From the NCBI GenBank assembly GCA_023375675.1, contig JALQBC010000009.1, positions 186,001 to 250,000 on the forward strand: a stretch of 64,000 nucleotides of DNA. Direction: 5' to 3'. The stretch comes from Cytospora piceicola. Taxonomy: Eukaryota > Ascomycota > Sordariomycetes > Diaporthales > Cytosporaceae. How positions within the stretch are numbered: the stretch's first letter is position 1; each line of letters begins with the position of its first letter. Shown here piece after piece: positions 1 to 10,144 of this stretch. The notes under the pieces are model-generated. The model was not told the DNA's origin and made no database searches. It saw only the letters and a program-made list of their open reading frames with translations. The translations under genes were made by a program, and so were the position numbers.

Positions 1-13
1 ATCCTACGTCAAG

Positions 14-901
14 ATGGCCACCGATACCGACCGACCAGGCTACATCGACGCCAGCCTCATCGGCAAGCACTGCGAGTCCGAATACTGCAACCAGCTCGAC
101 TTCCTCCCCTTCTACTGCCAGTCCTGCGAGAAGACCTTCTGCCTCGACCACCGCAGCGAGACCGCCCACAAGTGCGCCAGGGCCGGCGCCTGGGCCCAGC
201 GCAGGCGGCTGGCGGAGCTCGCGCGGCCGAGCGCCGGCGAGGGCAAGCAGCTGCGCGACCACGTGTCGGAGAAGCCCTGCGCGGGCGAGGGCTGCAAGAC
301 CACCGTCGGGACCAGCCTGGTGCCCGGGGTGCACTGCCAGGGGTGCAACCGCGACTACTGCCTCAAGCACCGGCTGAGGGAGGAGCACGGCTGCGACAGG
401 CTCGCCCCGCTGGGCGCGCGGCCCGCGGCGGACAGGGCGCGCTCGGCGCTGGACAAGCTGAGGCTGTGGGGCGCGGCGAAGAAGGAGGCGGCGGGGCGGG
501 CACTGCCCAAGGCGAAGCCGACGTCCGCGTCGCAGCGGATCGTCGCCGTGAACAACCTCAAGAAGACGGCCAAGGGCGACGAGAAGCTGGCGCCGGAGAA
601 ACGTGTGTACGTTTCCGTGGAGGCCGAGGCCGCGACGACAACTGCCAAGATCTCCAAGGGGCAGTTCTTCTACTCCAAGGATTGGGTGATAGGCCGAGTG
701 TTGGATGCTGCGGCAAGGAGTCTACAGGTTGAGAACATCAACAACCAGTCCAGTAACGAGCAGGATAAGCTACGGGTTTTTCACGTGGAGGGCGGCCGGG
801 TACTGGAATACAACGAGAAGGTCGGATCTGCGCTCGTCTCGGGCAACACTATCGTGTTGCTCAGGGGTGTTGGGCCACCACCTGATCTGATCGACCTCTG
901 A
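14..901 (+). CDS. CUZ1: AN1-type zinc finger protein, Cuz1/ZFAND1-like
   Basis: Single-exon gene of 295 aa. Two AN1 zinc fingers are visible. The first has C20, C25, C35, C38, C43, H46, H52 and C54; the second has C89, C94, C108, C111, C116, H119, H125 and C127. A charged Ala/Lys linker follows, and the C-terminal ~100 residues (about 197-295) resemble the ubiquitin-like domain found in Cuz1. In yeast, Cuz1 links the proteasome and Cdc48 and helps clear stress granules under arsenite or other proteotoxic stress; that role is known for the family and inferred here. The start ATG lies 13 bases from the window edge, so the promoter is not visible. The gene converges on MTP18, 287 bp away. Domain order and length match the family well. 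Confidence 0.9.
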   Translation: MATDTDRPGYIDASLIGKHCESEYCNQLDFLPFYCQSCEKTFCLDHRSETAHKCARAGAWAQRRRLAELARPSAGEGKQLRDHVSEKPCAGEGCKTTVGTSLVPGVHCQGCNRDYCLKHRLREEHGCDRLAPLGARPAADRARSALDKLRLWGAAKKEAAGRALPKAKPTSASQRIVAVNNLKKTAKGDEKLAPEKRVYVSVEAEAATTTAKISKGQFFYSKDWVIGRVLDAAARSLQVENINNQSSNEQDKLRVFHVEGGRVLEYNEKVGSALVSGNTIVLLRGVGPPPDLIDL

Positions 902-1188
902 GGTGGCTGCGTTATTGAGGCAGGGAAAGTTGCATAGCGTCGGCGTTGATTATTTGGGGCGGGAACGGAAGAAATCGAGGCATCTTCGTAGGCATCATCC
1001 CGAAGCATCGATTACAGGATACTTCGGACATTTCTTGATCGTACCAAAATACATGATTTAGCATTAACCACCCACCCTCACTGGGCCCACATAAACATAT
1101 ATACTGGAGTGGCGTAGAGGTGTGGTGCATTGCACTGTATAAGTCCTTGTGAAGGAGTGGCGTATTTGTCCCATCGAAGTCTATCAAC

Positions 1189-2138
1189 TCATAGCTCCTT
1201 CTCCTTGGGTGGTCTGTTGATCAATGCCTTTTCCCTGCCTGTCGTTGGTGCCTCTCCGACATACTTTTGGCCACCGAGGGTCTCGAAGCCCTTGTGGAAG
1301 GCCCACTCGACTGCATTCTCTACCGGCTCGTCGAAAAGCGTTGGCAGGAAGGGCACGACGATCAAACCAAGGCCGATAGGCCCCCAAGTTCTGATTGTCT
1401 TGTTCTTGGCGTCCTTCAGCGCCCTCCCAGAGTATCTTACGACACTGTGAATCGTAAAGGCGGGAAGACCCATGGATGCGACACTCTGGAAGATGGCGCG
1501 CTGCGCCATGACTGTCTTCCAGTTCTCCAGTGGGGGCACTGTTCCGGGCGGACTGTCCACCACGGGCTCCACGGTCTGGAGACCTGTGACCTTTGCCTTC
1601 TTTTCCGACAGCGCCAGCTGTGGGTTCAGTGTCGTTTGGTTGCGCCAATATGCCTTGTAGCCCTCGTAGCCCACGTCACCGGCAATATATGCCCAACTAA
1701 TGCCATAGGCACCGCGAACGAGCCAGGGATGCGCCACGGGCCTGAACGATTCTCCTATGTCGCTAGTATAGGCCACATAGCGATGCGCTGACATCATTAT
1801 CGTCCTCGCTCGGGAAGCGTAGGCGGCGTAGCGTAGGTTGGATTCGGTTGAATCGGGGGCACTGTCGGTTGCATCGTGCACAGTCAGCCTTCGGCCTCAA
1901 CGAATATCCCAGGGGCGCAAAATGAGGACAACCCAAGGGAAGGTGGGACATACTACCCGTCCACGAGCTCATCAAAGTAATTCTCTTCCTTTTCTGACCT
2001 CTCAACTATCCTCTGCATCGCAGGGGGCAGCTTCTCGCGGTTGGAGGCATCTTTCGCACTGGCGTTTTTGCTCGTCTCTGCCGGCGTCTCCTTGGCCGCG
2101 GCCTTGGGATCTTTGTCTGAGCTGTTTCCCCACCACAT
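1189..2138 (-). CDS. MTP18: Mitochondrial fission process protein 1 (MTP18/MTFP1)
   Basis: Two exons on the minus strand, 2138-1957 and 1861-1189, with a 95-nt intron that joins ...DELVDG to APDSTESNL in frame, giving 284 aa. The central part carries the conserved block RYVAYTSDIGESFRPVAHPW, followed by hydrophobic segments such as YGISWAYIAGDVGYEGYKAY and GPIGLGLIVVPFLPTLFDEP. These are typical of the MTP18 family of inner-mitochondrial-membrane proteins, which affect mitochondrial fission and morphology. The N-terminus is charged and Lys/Ala-rich. The gene is divergent from ATP19 with 471 bp between the start codons. The intron is well supported because family similarity continues across it. 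Function is transferred from the family. Confidence 0.9.
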
Positions 2139-2609
2139 GATGAATTAATGTCGAAATATTGAGCTTTGGGTTCTCGTGGATGGTATGCGGGAGAAAGGCA
2201 ATGATTCGTTTCGCTCCAGATGTAGGCGCTAGTGGGGCTTTAATCTTCCAGTAGAGCGATGAAGGTGCATGACGTCGTTTCGCGGAGGTAACCCCAGAAC
2301 CCAGGTGCCCGGGCCCGGACAGCTCGGGTGGAAACCACCACTACTGGCGCGCGTGGAAGGGCCCCCACTCTGGCTGTCTGGGCATCTGGGCACTGGGCAA
2401 CTCCAAGCGTCCTGAAAGTCGCGGCTAATCCCGGAGAAGTTGTGCCTGAGGCACCCGCAAATTCAGTAACCGCGGCCGCAGGGGAGCTCGTCAGTTGAAC
2501 CGCCGCTGCGTCGTTTTCGACTTTAGAAGAACATTGATTAGCTCTCTCTCCGTCAACGCCACGTACAGCCCGACCCCATTTCGAACTCCGGCCCAATTCA
2601 ACCGTCAAG
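2139..2609. promoter_or_regulatory. Shared divergent promoter of MTP18 and ATP19
   Basis: The 471-bp gap between two outward-facing start codons has no coding signal of its own. It is GC-rich in the middle (about 2300-2480), and no clear TATA box was seen. Both flanking genes encode mitochondrial inner-membrane proteins, so common control is plausible but inferred. Confidence 0.5.
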
Positions 2610-3010
2610 ATGGTCCAATACTACAACCTGTTCGGCGCCAAAGTCGGCTCCCACTACGTCAGTCTCCTCCCGCCCCGAACACGTCTCTGCTTGCCGACCG
2701 GAACATGACACCGCGGATACCAATTGACTGGCATCAATGCTGACTTGACCTCTAACAGCTCGCTATGGGCGTCCTGGCTGCGATGTTCGGTGGTGTCAGC
2801 GTGGCCACGAGTGGCCCCAGCAAGAAGGCTACCCAGACCCCTCCTCTGAACGCAGCAAGCTCCGACGAGGCCGATTTCATCAAGTACATTCAAACCCGGA
2901 CCCCCCCCCCCCCTTCTCCTCCTCCCAAACCAGACATATGGGTCACTGACAGCCCTGGCAGGAAATTCTTGGATGAGGCAGAGGCGGACAAGTCGAAAGA
3001 GAAGCACTAA
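2610..3010 (+). CDS. ATP19: Mitochondrial F1Fo ATP synthase subunit k
   Basis: Three small exons, 2610-2657, 2759-2883 and 2962-3010, encode 73 aa. The N-terminus MVQYYNLFGAKVGSHYLAM is the hallmark of Atp19. It is followed by one hydrophobic segment (GVLAAMFGGVSVATSG), a Ser/Asp/Glu-rich stretch and a Lys/Glu-rich tail ending in KSKEKH. Subunit k is a small single-pass component of the Fo sector that associates with ATP synthase dimers in the inner membrane. The 78-nt second intron has no stop in frame and holds a run of 13 C (2901-2913). Unspliced reading would insert a proline-rich 26-residue segment, but family spacing (DEADFIK to KFLDEAE) argues for removal. Identification rests on size, the N-terminal signature and splice continuity. 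Confidence 0.88.
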
Positions 3011-4467
3011 GCGGTATCGGACACGGACGCAGACACGGACCGAGGATCATGAAGAAGCTCTTACGCCTGGGTCAACTGTACAAATAGAGACGGGACGAGA
3101 ATCGGAGCAATTGAACTTCTTCATGCTGTCATGAGATTCGAGATGATGGTTAGGAGCACGGCGCTGCTGTTTCTAGCGTGCGAGAACAATGACCTCTCCT
3201 TCAGCTTTAGCAGGCCCAATCGAGCACTCGATTTCGGATTACACCAGCTTATGCCGATTTCCACCACGGAACCTCTCTAAGGCGCCCTCGTCAGCTTCTG
3301 GGATGTTGCCGGAGCAATCGCGCTCTACTCAGCTTCCAAACTTTCCCAACCTCCTCAGCGTTGTCCAGGGATCTACTGGTTCCCATCGAAGTCTCGTTGA
3401 TGAAATCACTCTGTGAAGCAGGAGCTGCCCACCCAGCTCGTCTAACAAACGAGGCAATAGTATCCACATGTTGCCCGCCTATGCAACAATGTGATTCACC
3501 GATTTCGGCTGAAGCTGATGCGCCCAGCCAGTGACATGTTTCGAGATCGCGAGATTTCATGATTACTCTTCTGCTGGCTGTCCTTTCCAATTTTTCTCAG
3601 GCACTGGGAATTAGAATTGGAACTTGGTCTTTCGTTGAGTCGGAGATCTGGGAGGCCTTGGGAACTGGGAATTCGGAGCCCTGCGGCGTGTTTATTGTCG
3701 ACTCGGGGACTGTCCGTCACAGGTGCACCGTGGGGACCGAGGCCGACCGAGTGCTTAGTCTTCCATACTTCTCCAGTATCGATGTTATAGCGGGCTTGGT
3801 ATCGTTGTCTTTCTCGCTCTAGATATGGAAAGCAATAGATGTGGCTTGTAGGTCAAGTTCGGGAGATTTCTCCACTGCGTCCTCTCTTCTCTCAAGTGTA
3901 TGGCCACCAAACAAACCATTGTGTATCTCCCTTGTAATCGAGGTAGATTGAGATTCAAGGCACAACTTTAGTTATGTTCTTGACTAACTCTGATAATGAG
4001 AATGATAACATTCTTGGGTTATGGCATTGATAAGTCCTTGCTTATACAGCAGAAGGCATGTAGTCTATGTGCCCAGCCAAGAACAGCCTGTATTGAAGCC
4101 TAGGAACCTGTCAAAAGTTTACCTAGAAAGCTACCTAGGTAATCACTAGCATGGTCCAACTGGAATACCCTTCGATGGCGTGTTTGGAATATGCTATACG
4201 AGCACATTGCAACCTCGAAGTTCTAAGGCATATATGCTTGTGGTGTTTCCGCGTTTAGTCGCCCTAAAGTTGTGTATTGCGACGGCGTTGCTCGCTCCAC
4301 TTATCTCCGGGCCCAACAGAATCCGACTCCATCCATAGTCCAAGACAGCACAGGCATTCCCATCGTTATACTCCGTTGGCAATTGTTTGCTTTGCACCGA
4401 AACGCGCCCCATATTGTTCTTTTCATACTCACTGGAGTTCTGGTCAATCGTGAGGGAATTATTCGGG
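3011..4467. other. Intergenic, no gene seen
   Basis: About 1.46 kb, AT-rich after 3840. Short open frames on both strands are below 105 codons, lack family resemblance and mostly lack ATG. One TACCTAGGTA palindrome lies at 4132-4141. It probably contains the ATP19 3' end and the promoter of the lactonase-like gene. Confidence 0.6.
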
Positions 4468-5962
4468 ATGACGTCCATCACCTTCTCAGACATAGCAGTG
4501 ACCACGACGCCGGCACAGGTTCGTTAATCCCCATGAGTAAACGGTGGTTTTAGCAGTCGATTGTCTGACGGGGGTTGATTGTGCAAGCTGGTAAAACACA
4601 GGCCATCTGGTCGACTCACAACACCATTGTCCGTTTTCCTTATTTGCCTACCTGCAGTGCAAGTTGCTGACGGCGGATTCCAGACCCGACTTTACGAATC
4701 CAGACGCAGCACCCTGCACGGCCAAGGAAGGGGAGCCCGTTATCGCGCTGTATCAGCCCATTTCCGGCACTGCGTTCGATCCTCGCTGCCACCACTCTCT
4801 TCTACTCTCAACGGCCGAGACGTCCCGCCAACCCCTCTTCCACCAAGCCTGTATCTATCTGCCGGGGCACGATGAGCTGTGGGTCACCTCCAACCTACTG
4901 GCGACCACCAGTAGTAGCTCCTTACCCATCGTTCTCGTCTCGCGGGTGAAACTTAACCGGAGGAGCGATGGGAGTGAGAACGATGACGATATCATCTCGG
5001 TAGAGTGGCAAAAGCTCCGGCCGCCTCAAAACATGACCATGCCCGCGGGCGGTACGGCTTATGCGAAGGGAATGGTCTTTTGTTCACAGGGTAGTCACGT
5101 CCAGGGTACCGGAGGACTTTATTATATGCCCAGGGGCAAACCTCCTGAGGCTCTGGTTACGGATTTCTATGGACGAGAGTTCAACTCGCCACACGACGTT
5201 GCCTTGACGAGTGACGGGGCATTGTGGTTTACAGACCCGTGTTACGGGTTTGATAAGGGCATTCGCAAAAGCCCTGTGCTACCGTGCCACGTCTATCGAT
5301 ATCACCGTGAGACTTCGGACCTTAGGGTCGTGGTGGATGGACTGGTAAGGCCGACGGGAATTGCGTTCAGCTCGGATGAAAGCACGGCGTATATCACGGA
5401 TACCGATGCACCTAAAGGTAATGGGGATCAGGATTCACCTCGGTAAGTAATGGCACCCAGGAGCTGGACCGTTCCCCCACTGATCCTCCTGCAGAGCTGC
5501 GACCATCTACGCCTTCGATGTGGTCTTGAGGGCCGGCTCACCTTTTCTAACGAACAAGCGTGTCTTTGCTGTGCCCATCAAAGGAGTTCCGGTCGGCATC
5601 AAATGCGATGACAGGGGTTACGTATACGCTGGATGTGCAGACGGTATAGAGGTCTGGAGCTCTGGAGGAATGCTTCAAGCTGTGATCGAAATTCCTGGTA
5701 AGCAAACAATATCCCAACAGCTTTTCGTCCCCCTCTTCATACCAAGGAACGTGTTTCTGAGTTTAACTGGGAAACAGGGGGCGCCACCAGTTTCTGCCTC
5801 GGTAGATGTGACGAGAACCAAAGGGAGATTTTCGTCTGTGCCGAACAGAGACTCTGGCGGTTGCAATTTGGCCTATATGGAGACTCATTATTCCAGGTCG
5901 ACCGGCCCGGATGGTTTGAGTGGAACGGACGTACATCCTTATTCACTTCACCTTACCACTGA
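4468..5962 (+). CDS. SMP-30/gluconolactonase-like beta-propeller lactonase
   Basis: Four exons, 4468-4518, 4658-5442, 5495-5697 and 5778-5962, encode 407 aa. The first exon is only 51 nt; it was found because the frame entering the second exon has no ATG, while ATGACGTCC..GCACAG joins it in phase 0. Family landmarks are FNSPHDVALTSDGALWFTDP, the following CYGFDKG and GLVRPTGIAFSSDE, plus the C-terminal GGGATSFC and CAEQRLWRLQF. They fit six-bladed propellers of the SMP-30/gluconolaconase/lactonohydrolase group, which open sugar or aldono-lactones using a divalent metal. No signal peptide is evident, so the protein is probably cytosolic. The natural substrate cannot be told from the sequence. 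The last two introns (52 and 80 nt) have clear GTAAGT/GTAAGC donors. Confidence 0.85.
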
Positions 5963-6377
5963 TGGAACTATCATGGCGCGGTGTTCACGCCCAGGGGACA
6001 CTGTACTTTGCCTCTCTTCTACTTGAAGCAAAGGTTCGATGTGTCCAGAAATGCCTGAACTTGAGGTTGGCTTAGGAGACGTGTACAGGCATCACCTCCA
6101 CTGCAGACTAAGCATTGCGAGCCACTTGGGCACGCCCGTCTTCGATACTATCGCTACAAGGCACATAGCTCCAGCTACCTGTAGCTTGATCTTGAGGGTT
6201 ACCTATGAATTTGCCTCCCACTATTCGTTTCACTGCTGTCTCTTGAAATCAGAACCAAACAAACAACAAATCTGTGCCTCAGAAAACACCACACTCCTCG
6301 GTCTCAACAAGATCCAATCATCCCATCCTCCTTCGCCTCAAGCTCTCACCACAGCAACAGACCTGTGTCCATTCATC
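5963..6377. other. Intergenic / leader region
   Basis: 415 bp between the lactonase-like gene and a doubtful small ORF. An open frame from an ATG at 6039 runs into that ORF, but its composition looks like untranslated leader rather than protein. Nothing else was recognised. Confidence 0.4.
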
Positions 6378-6713
6378 ATGGGCGCAAGCTTTCACGTCAA
6401 TCTCAATGGCACGGCGGGGATGGCCCACAATGGCCACACTGGCATGCCTGGCATGACTGGCATGACTGGCATCCTCAACAATGAATACCCCCCCCCCCCC
6501 CCCGGAGTCACTGACAACTTGTGGAGACGCTTCCTGAGCGCGGCTGATACCCAAGTCAGAAGAGGCTACTTGTTGGGAACGCACAAATTCACCCCAGCCC
6601 AGCTTGATGCGATCAAGTTCCGAACGGCATACATGCGTTTCCTTGTCATCCTTTGTGAGGCTAGACCCAATGGCACCATTAAGCAACAGACCCTGTGTGC
6701 AAAGCGTGTTTAG
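6378..6713 (+). CDS. Hypothetical 111-aa protein with C16 tract
   Basis: I do not recognise this product. From the ATG at 6378 it has a Gly/Met/His-rich start with the near repeats GMPGMTGMTG, then NEYPPPPPG encoded by a run of 16 C (6488-6503). A more protein-like segment follows, with WRRFLSAADTQ and KFTPAQLDAIKFRTAYMRF. There is no signal peptide or known domain. The opposite strand is also open across the region, which weakens the case. The C16 run is slip-prone in replication and sequencing, so the frame on either side may not be linked in reality. It could be a remnant, a small real gene, or one exon of a longer gene. Confidence 0.3.
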   Translation: MGASFHVNLNGTAGMAHNGHTGMPGMTGMTGILNNEYPPPPPGVTDNLWRRFLSAADTQVRRGYLLGTHKFTPAQLDAIKFRTAYMRFLVILCEARPNGTIKQQTLCAKRV

Positions 6714-6939
6714 TAGGCTGAAACTAAAGTGACCCTCATGTGAGCAGAGGACTGACATCATACCACTAAGCTGGATGGAAAGACGATGTTGAACGATAGT
6801 CAGGTGCAGTGAGGGAATTTCTATAGGTATTATGTCTCTTATGTTACTTCCCACAATTACCTTTCTGAAGGTCATCCACAGCTTCTCGACAATACCAAAG
6901 GCACAGCCCTCCTCCGCCCTGACTTGGCCCCAGGTATGT

Positions 6940-7938
6940 TCATGCATCTTTCTCAACTACTTTGATCTCCAAGCACTCCAACCAACCAGCCTTCAGTTGC
7001 CGAACAGTACTCGAACTCTTCAAGATTTCTCTAGTCCTCTCTATCATTGTATTCCTCTCCTCATAAGTCAGGGGCGGCGTATCCCTGGTACCCTCCACCA
7101 TTCTCTTCCGCCACGCTTCAAAACGTCTCTTTGCTAGGCCCGGGATGATAGGTACCTTAGTCAACTGCTGCCTTCTCTCCTTCTCCTCATTCTCCTTCTT
7201 GCGCCTGGCTCTCTCCTTCTCCAGCTCTTTCTGCAGCGTTTTCTCTTTCCTCGTCATGGGGACGACCCAGGCCGCTCTCTTGGCGGCTGCGTCCGGCTGC
7301 GCAGGCTTGATGCCGTAGTCCTCGCGCAATGCCGCTACGAAACGGCAGGCATCCTCGAGCAAGTCAGCGTACTGCTGATGGTCATTGATCACATCCCATA
7401 TAGGGCGGGGCCCCGTGGTTTTGAGACGGCCATATTCATCGTAGTCGTCGTGGACGAATTTGATGTTGCCCTTCTTCGGGTTGGTGATGACCCAGGTGCC
7501 CGCGGGGGTGTCTGTCAGGACCCAGAAACCCTTGACTGGTTGGAGGCCGAAGTCCATGAGGAGGCGGTCATGTATGTTAGTCCCGTGGCTGACAGCCCGA
7601 GCCAGCCTCTTCCTAAGGTCGAAGATGGCTTGGCCCAGATGTTCTGGGCGCGGCTTTTTAGGGTCTTTCAAAAACGTCTTCATTATCGGGTCGATTTTGG
7701 GTTTGGGTATAGGTTTTTCGCGCTTCTTGCGCGGAGGGATGTATCTGCGTCTGCGCCGAGGTCTAGGTGGTTTCTTGGTGCTCAGAGGGTCGGATTTGGG
7801 TCTGGGCATAGGTCCAGGTGATTCCTTGGTGCTCAGATAATGCCGTGAGGATGGCCCTTGACTTCCATGTATTTGGAAAGACGGAATCTTGGGGAACTGC
7901 CGCAAGGCTATAGCTGCCCGCCGTAATATTGACTCCAT
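6940..7938 (-). CDS. Hypothetical mitochondrial-type basic protein
   Basis: Single exon of 332 aa; the in-frame ATG at 7938 is preferred over an upstream TTG. The N-terminus (MESILRRAAIALRQF) is an amphipathic, Arg-rich, acid-free stretch that looks like a mitochondrial presequence. Residues ~36-85 are Pro/Arg/Lys-rich with imperfect repeats of the type P-x-P-K-x-D-P-[LI]. A globular middle part (about 97-210) includes GFWVLTDTPAGTWVI. Residues ~229-260 form a strongly charged predicted coiled coil (KELEKERARRKKENEEKERR). I do not recognise the family; a mitoribosome- or RNA-associated role would be a guess from charge alone. It is divergent from the multi-pass protein gene at 8819. Confidence 0.7.
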   Translation of the reverse strand: MESILRRAAIALRQFPKIPSFQIHGSQGPSSRHYLSTKESPGPMPRPKSDPLSTKKPPRPRRRRRYIPPRKKREKPIPKPKIDPIMKTFLKDPKKPRPEHLGQAIFDLRKRLARAVSHGTNIHDRLLMDFGLQPVKGFWVLTDTPAGTWVITNPKKGNIKFVHDDYDEYGRLKTTGPRPIWDVINDHQQYADLLEDACRFVAALREDYGIKPAQPDAAAKRAAWVVPMTRKEKTLQKELEKERARRKKENEEKERRQQLTKVPIIPGLAKRRFEAWRKRMVEGTRDTPPLTYEERNTMIERTREILKSSSTVRQLKAGWLECLEIKVVEKDA

Positions 7939-8818
7939 CCCCAAGCTGTCTCCTCCACAACTCGAGACTTTTATATGGCGTGGTCCTCGAAAAGCAAGGA
8001 AGAACTGAAAGATATATGTGTCTCTCTCACTCCAGGCCTAGACGACCCCCTTCGTAGACTTGTTGACTGAGAGTTTCGGATGTCGTATATGCCAGTCAAA
8101 CTCAACATGCGCGTCGCCTTGGCTGGACAGATTCTGTATTATACTGTACGCTCAGGTTTGCGTGGCTGCAGCAAGGGGTTTCTGCTTGTTCCAGCACAGA
8201 GGCTGAGCCTAGGGTTCAGGGTTATTTCACTGGGTGCCGTTCTTCTTTGGTTTGTGTCTGGCTTGGGTTGTTATTTCACATACGACGTCGTGGTAATAGG
8301 CTCAACTTCATTTCATCAAGTGGAAAAAAGACATCTCCAGCCCTAACCCTGATAGAACTGAAGGTCGGGACGTTGACTCTCCAGACACTCGGATCGCTAT
8401 CCCCTGGTGGGTTTTTGGACCCGGTCCCACGCGAGAAACCCTTGTCGCGTTGCCGGTTCATGGCCTATCTTCCGGTCTCGGGTGGATCTCGTGTGTAAGG
8501 TTCTTGAAATTTCACTGGCGATGGCCGAACCTGGACCATAAGTTGTCCGACCATCCTATCGTACTCGTTCGATTACTGTTTTACAGTGGAAAAAGAGTTC
8601 AGCATCTCGTACGATAATCACACAGTACACTAAAGGAGGTCATCGCAGAATGGACAGAACAAAAGTCGTCAAGTGAATCCCTTCTTTCTATTACACCCTC
8701 TTCCCTCTGTGACAGTCACTTCTATCCTGCCCCATCTCCCCTCCTCTCATCGCGTGCTTGGACTTTGTGGAAACGCGTGGCTGGCCTGCTTCTCTTTATA
8801 AAAACGGGAGGGATTGCC
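7939..8818. promoter_or_regulatory. Divergent intergenic region with telobox-like sites
   Basis: 880 bp between outward-facing genes. It contains CTAGGGTTCAGGGTTA at 8209-8224 and AGCCCTAACCCTGA at 8339-8352, two telomere-repeat-like (TTAGGG) sites in opposite orientation. Such boxes are bound by Tbf1-type factors in other ascomycetes; use here is inferred. CT-rich tracts near 8680-8750 precede the plus-strand start. No gene was seen. Confidence 0.4.
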
Positions 8819-9820
8819 ATGACAGACCGAGGCGGTGGGAAACCGGACGATTCGGTCTCTCAATTAAAGATGGAAGGCAAACCGATTGTACTACCCAAAA
8901 CTCAACTCGAGACTAAGGACACGGCCTTGAGGCTCGAGACGAAATGGAACACTAAGAATCTCGCCTCCCGTCTTGCGGCTGACCTCGTGAGCGCTGCTTC
9001 TGCGGCCGCCCTCGTTGCGCCGCTGATCTCTATTATCGATCGGTTCGTCCCCCCCCAGCCGCGTGTGTATTCTTCCACTCTACCTTTGTATACTAATAAA
9101 CAAACCACCAGATCGATCATTGAAAACGCATCCGGCCGAGCCAGCCTCGGCGCCTCGATCAAGGGCTCCTTCCGAACCTTCCTCCTCCGACCGCATAGCA
9201 TGATGTTCTCCCGGCCCGTGGCCCTGATCTTCATGGTCTACGGCGGCACGTACCTGATCGCCAACAGCCTCGACACCGCGACGTCCACGATCCAGAACAA
9301 GCCCCCGACACACGTGACCTCGGGCACCGCCAAGTTCGCGGCCTCGTCCGCGGCCAACATCGGGCTGGGCGTCTACAAGGACCAGGTGTACGCGCGGCTG
9401 TTCGGCCCCGTGGGCAAGGCCGTCCGGGCGGTGCCCGCGCCGAGCTACGCCCTCTTCACGCTGCGCGACTGCATGACCATCTTCGCGAGCTTCAACATGC
9501 CCATGATGCTGGGGCCGCAGGTCGGGCAGCTGATGTCCGACGAGCTGAGGAGGCAGGTCAGCGGCCAGACGCTGGTGCAGTTCGCCGCCCCGGCCATCGT
9601 GCAGATCGCCTCCACGCCCGTCCACCTGCTGGGCCTGGACCTGTACAACCGCCCGCACTCCCTGGCGACCGGCCTGCCGACCCCGAGGGAGAGGTGGGCG
9701 CAGGTCTACAAGAACTGGGGCATCAGTGTCGTGGCGAGGCTGTGCAGAATCATTCCGGCGTACGGCATCGGTGGGGTCGTGAACTCGAAGGTCCGCCGGG
9801 GCCTGATGGAGAAACTGTAG
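8819..9820 (+). CDS. Multi-pass (mitochondrial?) membrane protein, fungal conserved family
   Basis: Two exons, 8819-9042 and 9112-9820, encode 310 aa; the ATG at 8819 is the first in frame. The 69-nt intron contains a TACTAATAA-like branch site and removes a segment between ...SIIDR and SIIENASGR. It is stop-free and a multiple of three, so retention would insert 23 residues. Hydrophobic segments include AADLVSAASAAALVAPLISI, VALIFMVYGGTYLIANSL and PAIVQIASTPVHLLGLDLY. The C-terminus (RIIPAYGIGGVVNSKVRRGL) is reminiscent of solute-carrier-like mitochondrial proteins. From memory it may belong to the uncharacterised S. pombe C365.16-like family; I could not check this. The role is unknown. Confidence 0.75.
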   Translation: MTDRGGGKPDDSVSQLKMEGKPIVLPKTQLETKDTALRLETKWNTKNLASRLAADLVSAASAAALVAPLISIIDRFVPPQPRVYSSTLPLYTNKQTTRSIIENASGRASLGASIKGSFRTFLLRPHSMMFSRPVALIFMVYGGTYLIANSLDTATSTIQNKPPTHVTSGTAKFAASSAANIGLGVYKDQVYARLFGPVGKAVRAVPAPSYALFTLRDCMTIFASFNMPMMLGPQVGQLMSDELRRQVSGQTLVQFAAPAIVQIASTPVHLLGLDLYNRPHSLATGLPTPRERWAQVYKNWGISVVARLCRIIPAYGIGGVVNSKVRRGLMEKL

Positions 9821-10144
9821 GGAGGAAGAGGGCGGGGGACTTCGGAAAGACTGAGACGATATTGGGTGTAATGCTACCAAGGCTTGGGGTAATCGAGCAA
9901 GGCGTACGGTTTTGTGGGTTGGCGTTGCGGTTTGGCTTCTTCTGTCGATACCCATGGACAAATCTCCTCTCTACATACAGTACCTAATTTGTACGAGTAT
10001 AGACCATTAGACGATAGATTTGACGATAGACATGGACGAATCAAGACTCTTTGTGGGGGGTCCTTATACAGTTAGCGATCTGTCGAGAGCATGCGTACGT
10101 TTGTGACCTTGTGTACTTATATCTGATTACACTACAGCCTCGAG
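9821..10144. other. Convergent 3' intergenic region
   Basis: 324 bp between the 3' ends of two convergent genes. It is AT-rich with several GACGATAGA-like near repeats (10011-10032). It is expected to hold both polyadenylation sites; nothing else was seen. Confidence 0.5.

Noticed and set aside
2240..2608. 122-codon minus-strand frame between MTP18 and ATP19
   Set aside because: It lies in the shared promoter, has no domain, and begins without a supported start.
4194..4505. Minus-strand open frame of about 100 codons near the lactonase-like gene
   Set aside because: No family resemblance, starts without ATG, and overlaps the better-supported first exon of the lactonase-like gene on the plus strand.
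9080..9961. 293-codon minus-strand open frame over the multi-pass protein gene
   Set aside because: It is antisense of a coding exon with repetitive Arg/His/Gly/Val composition.
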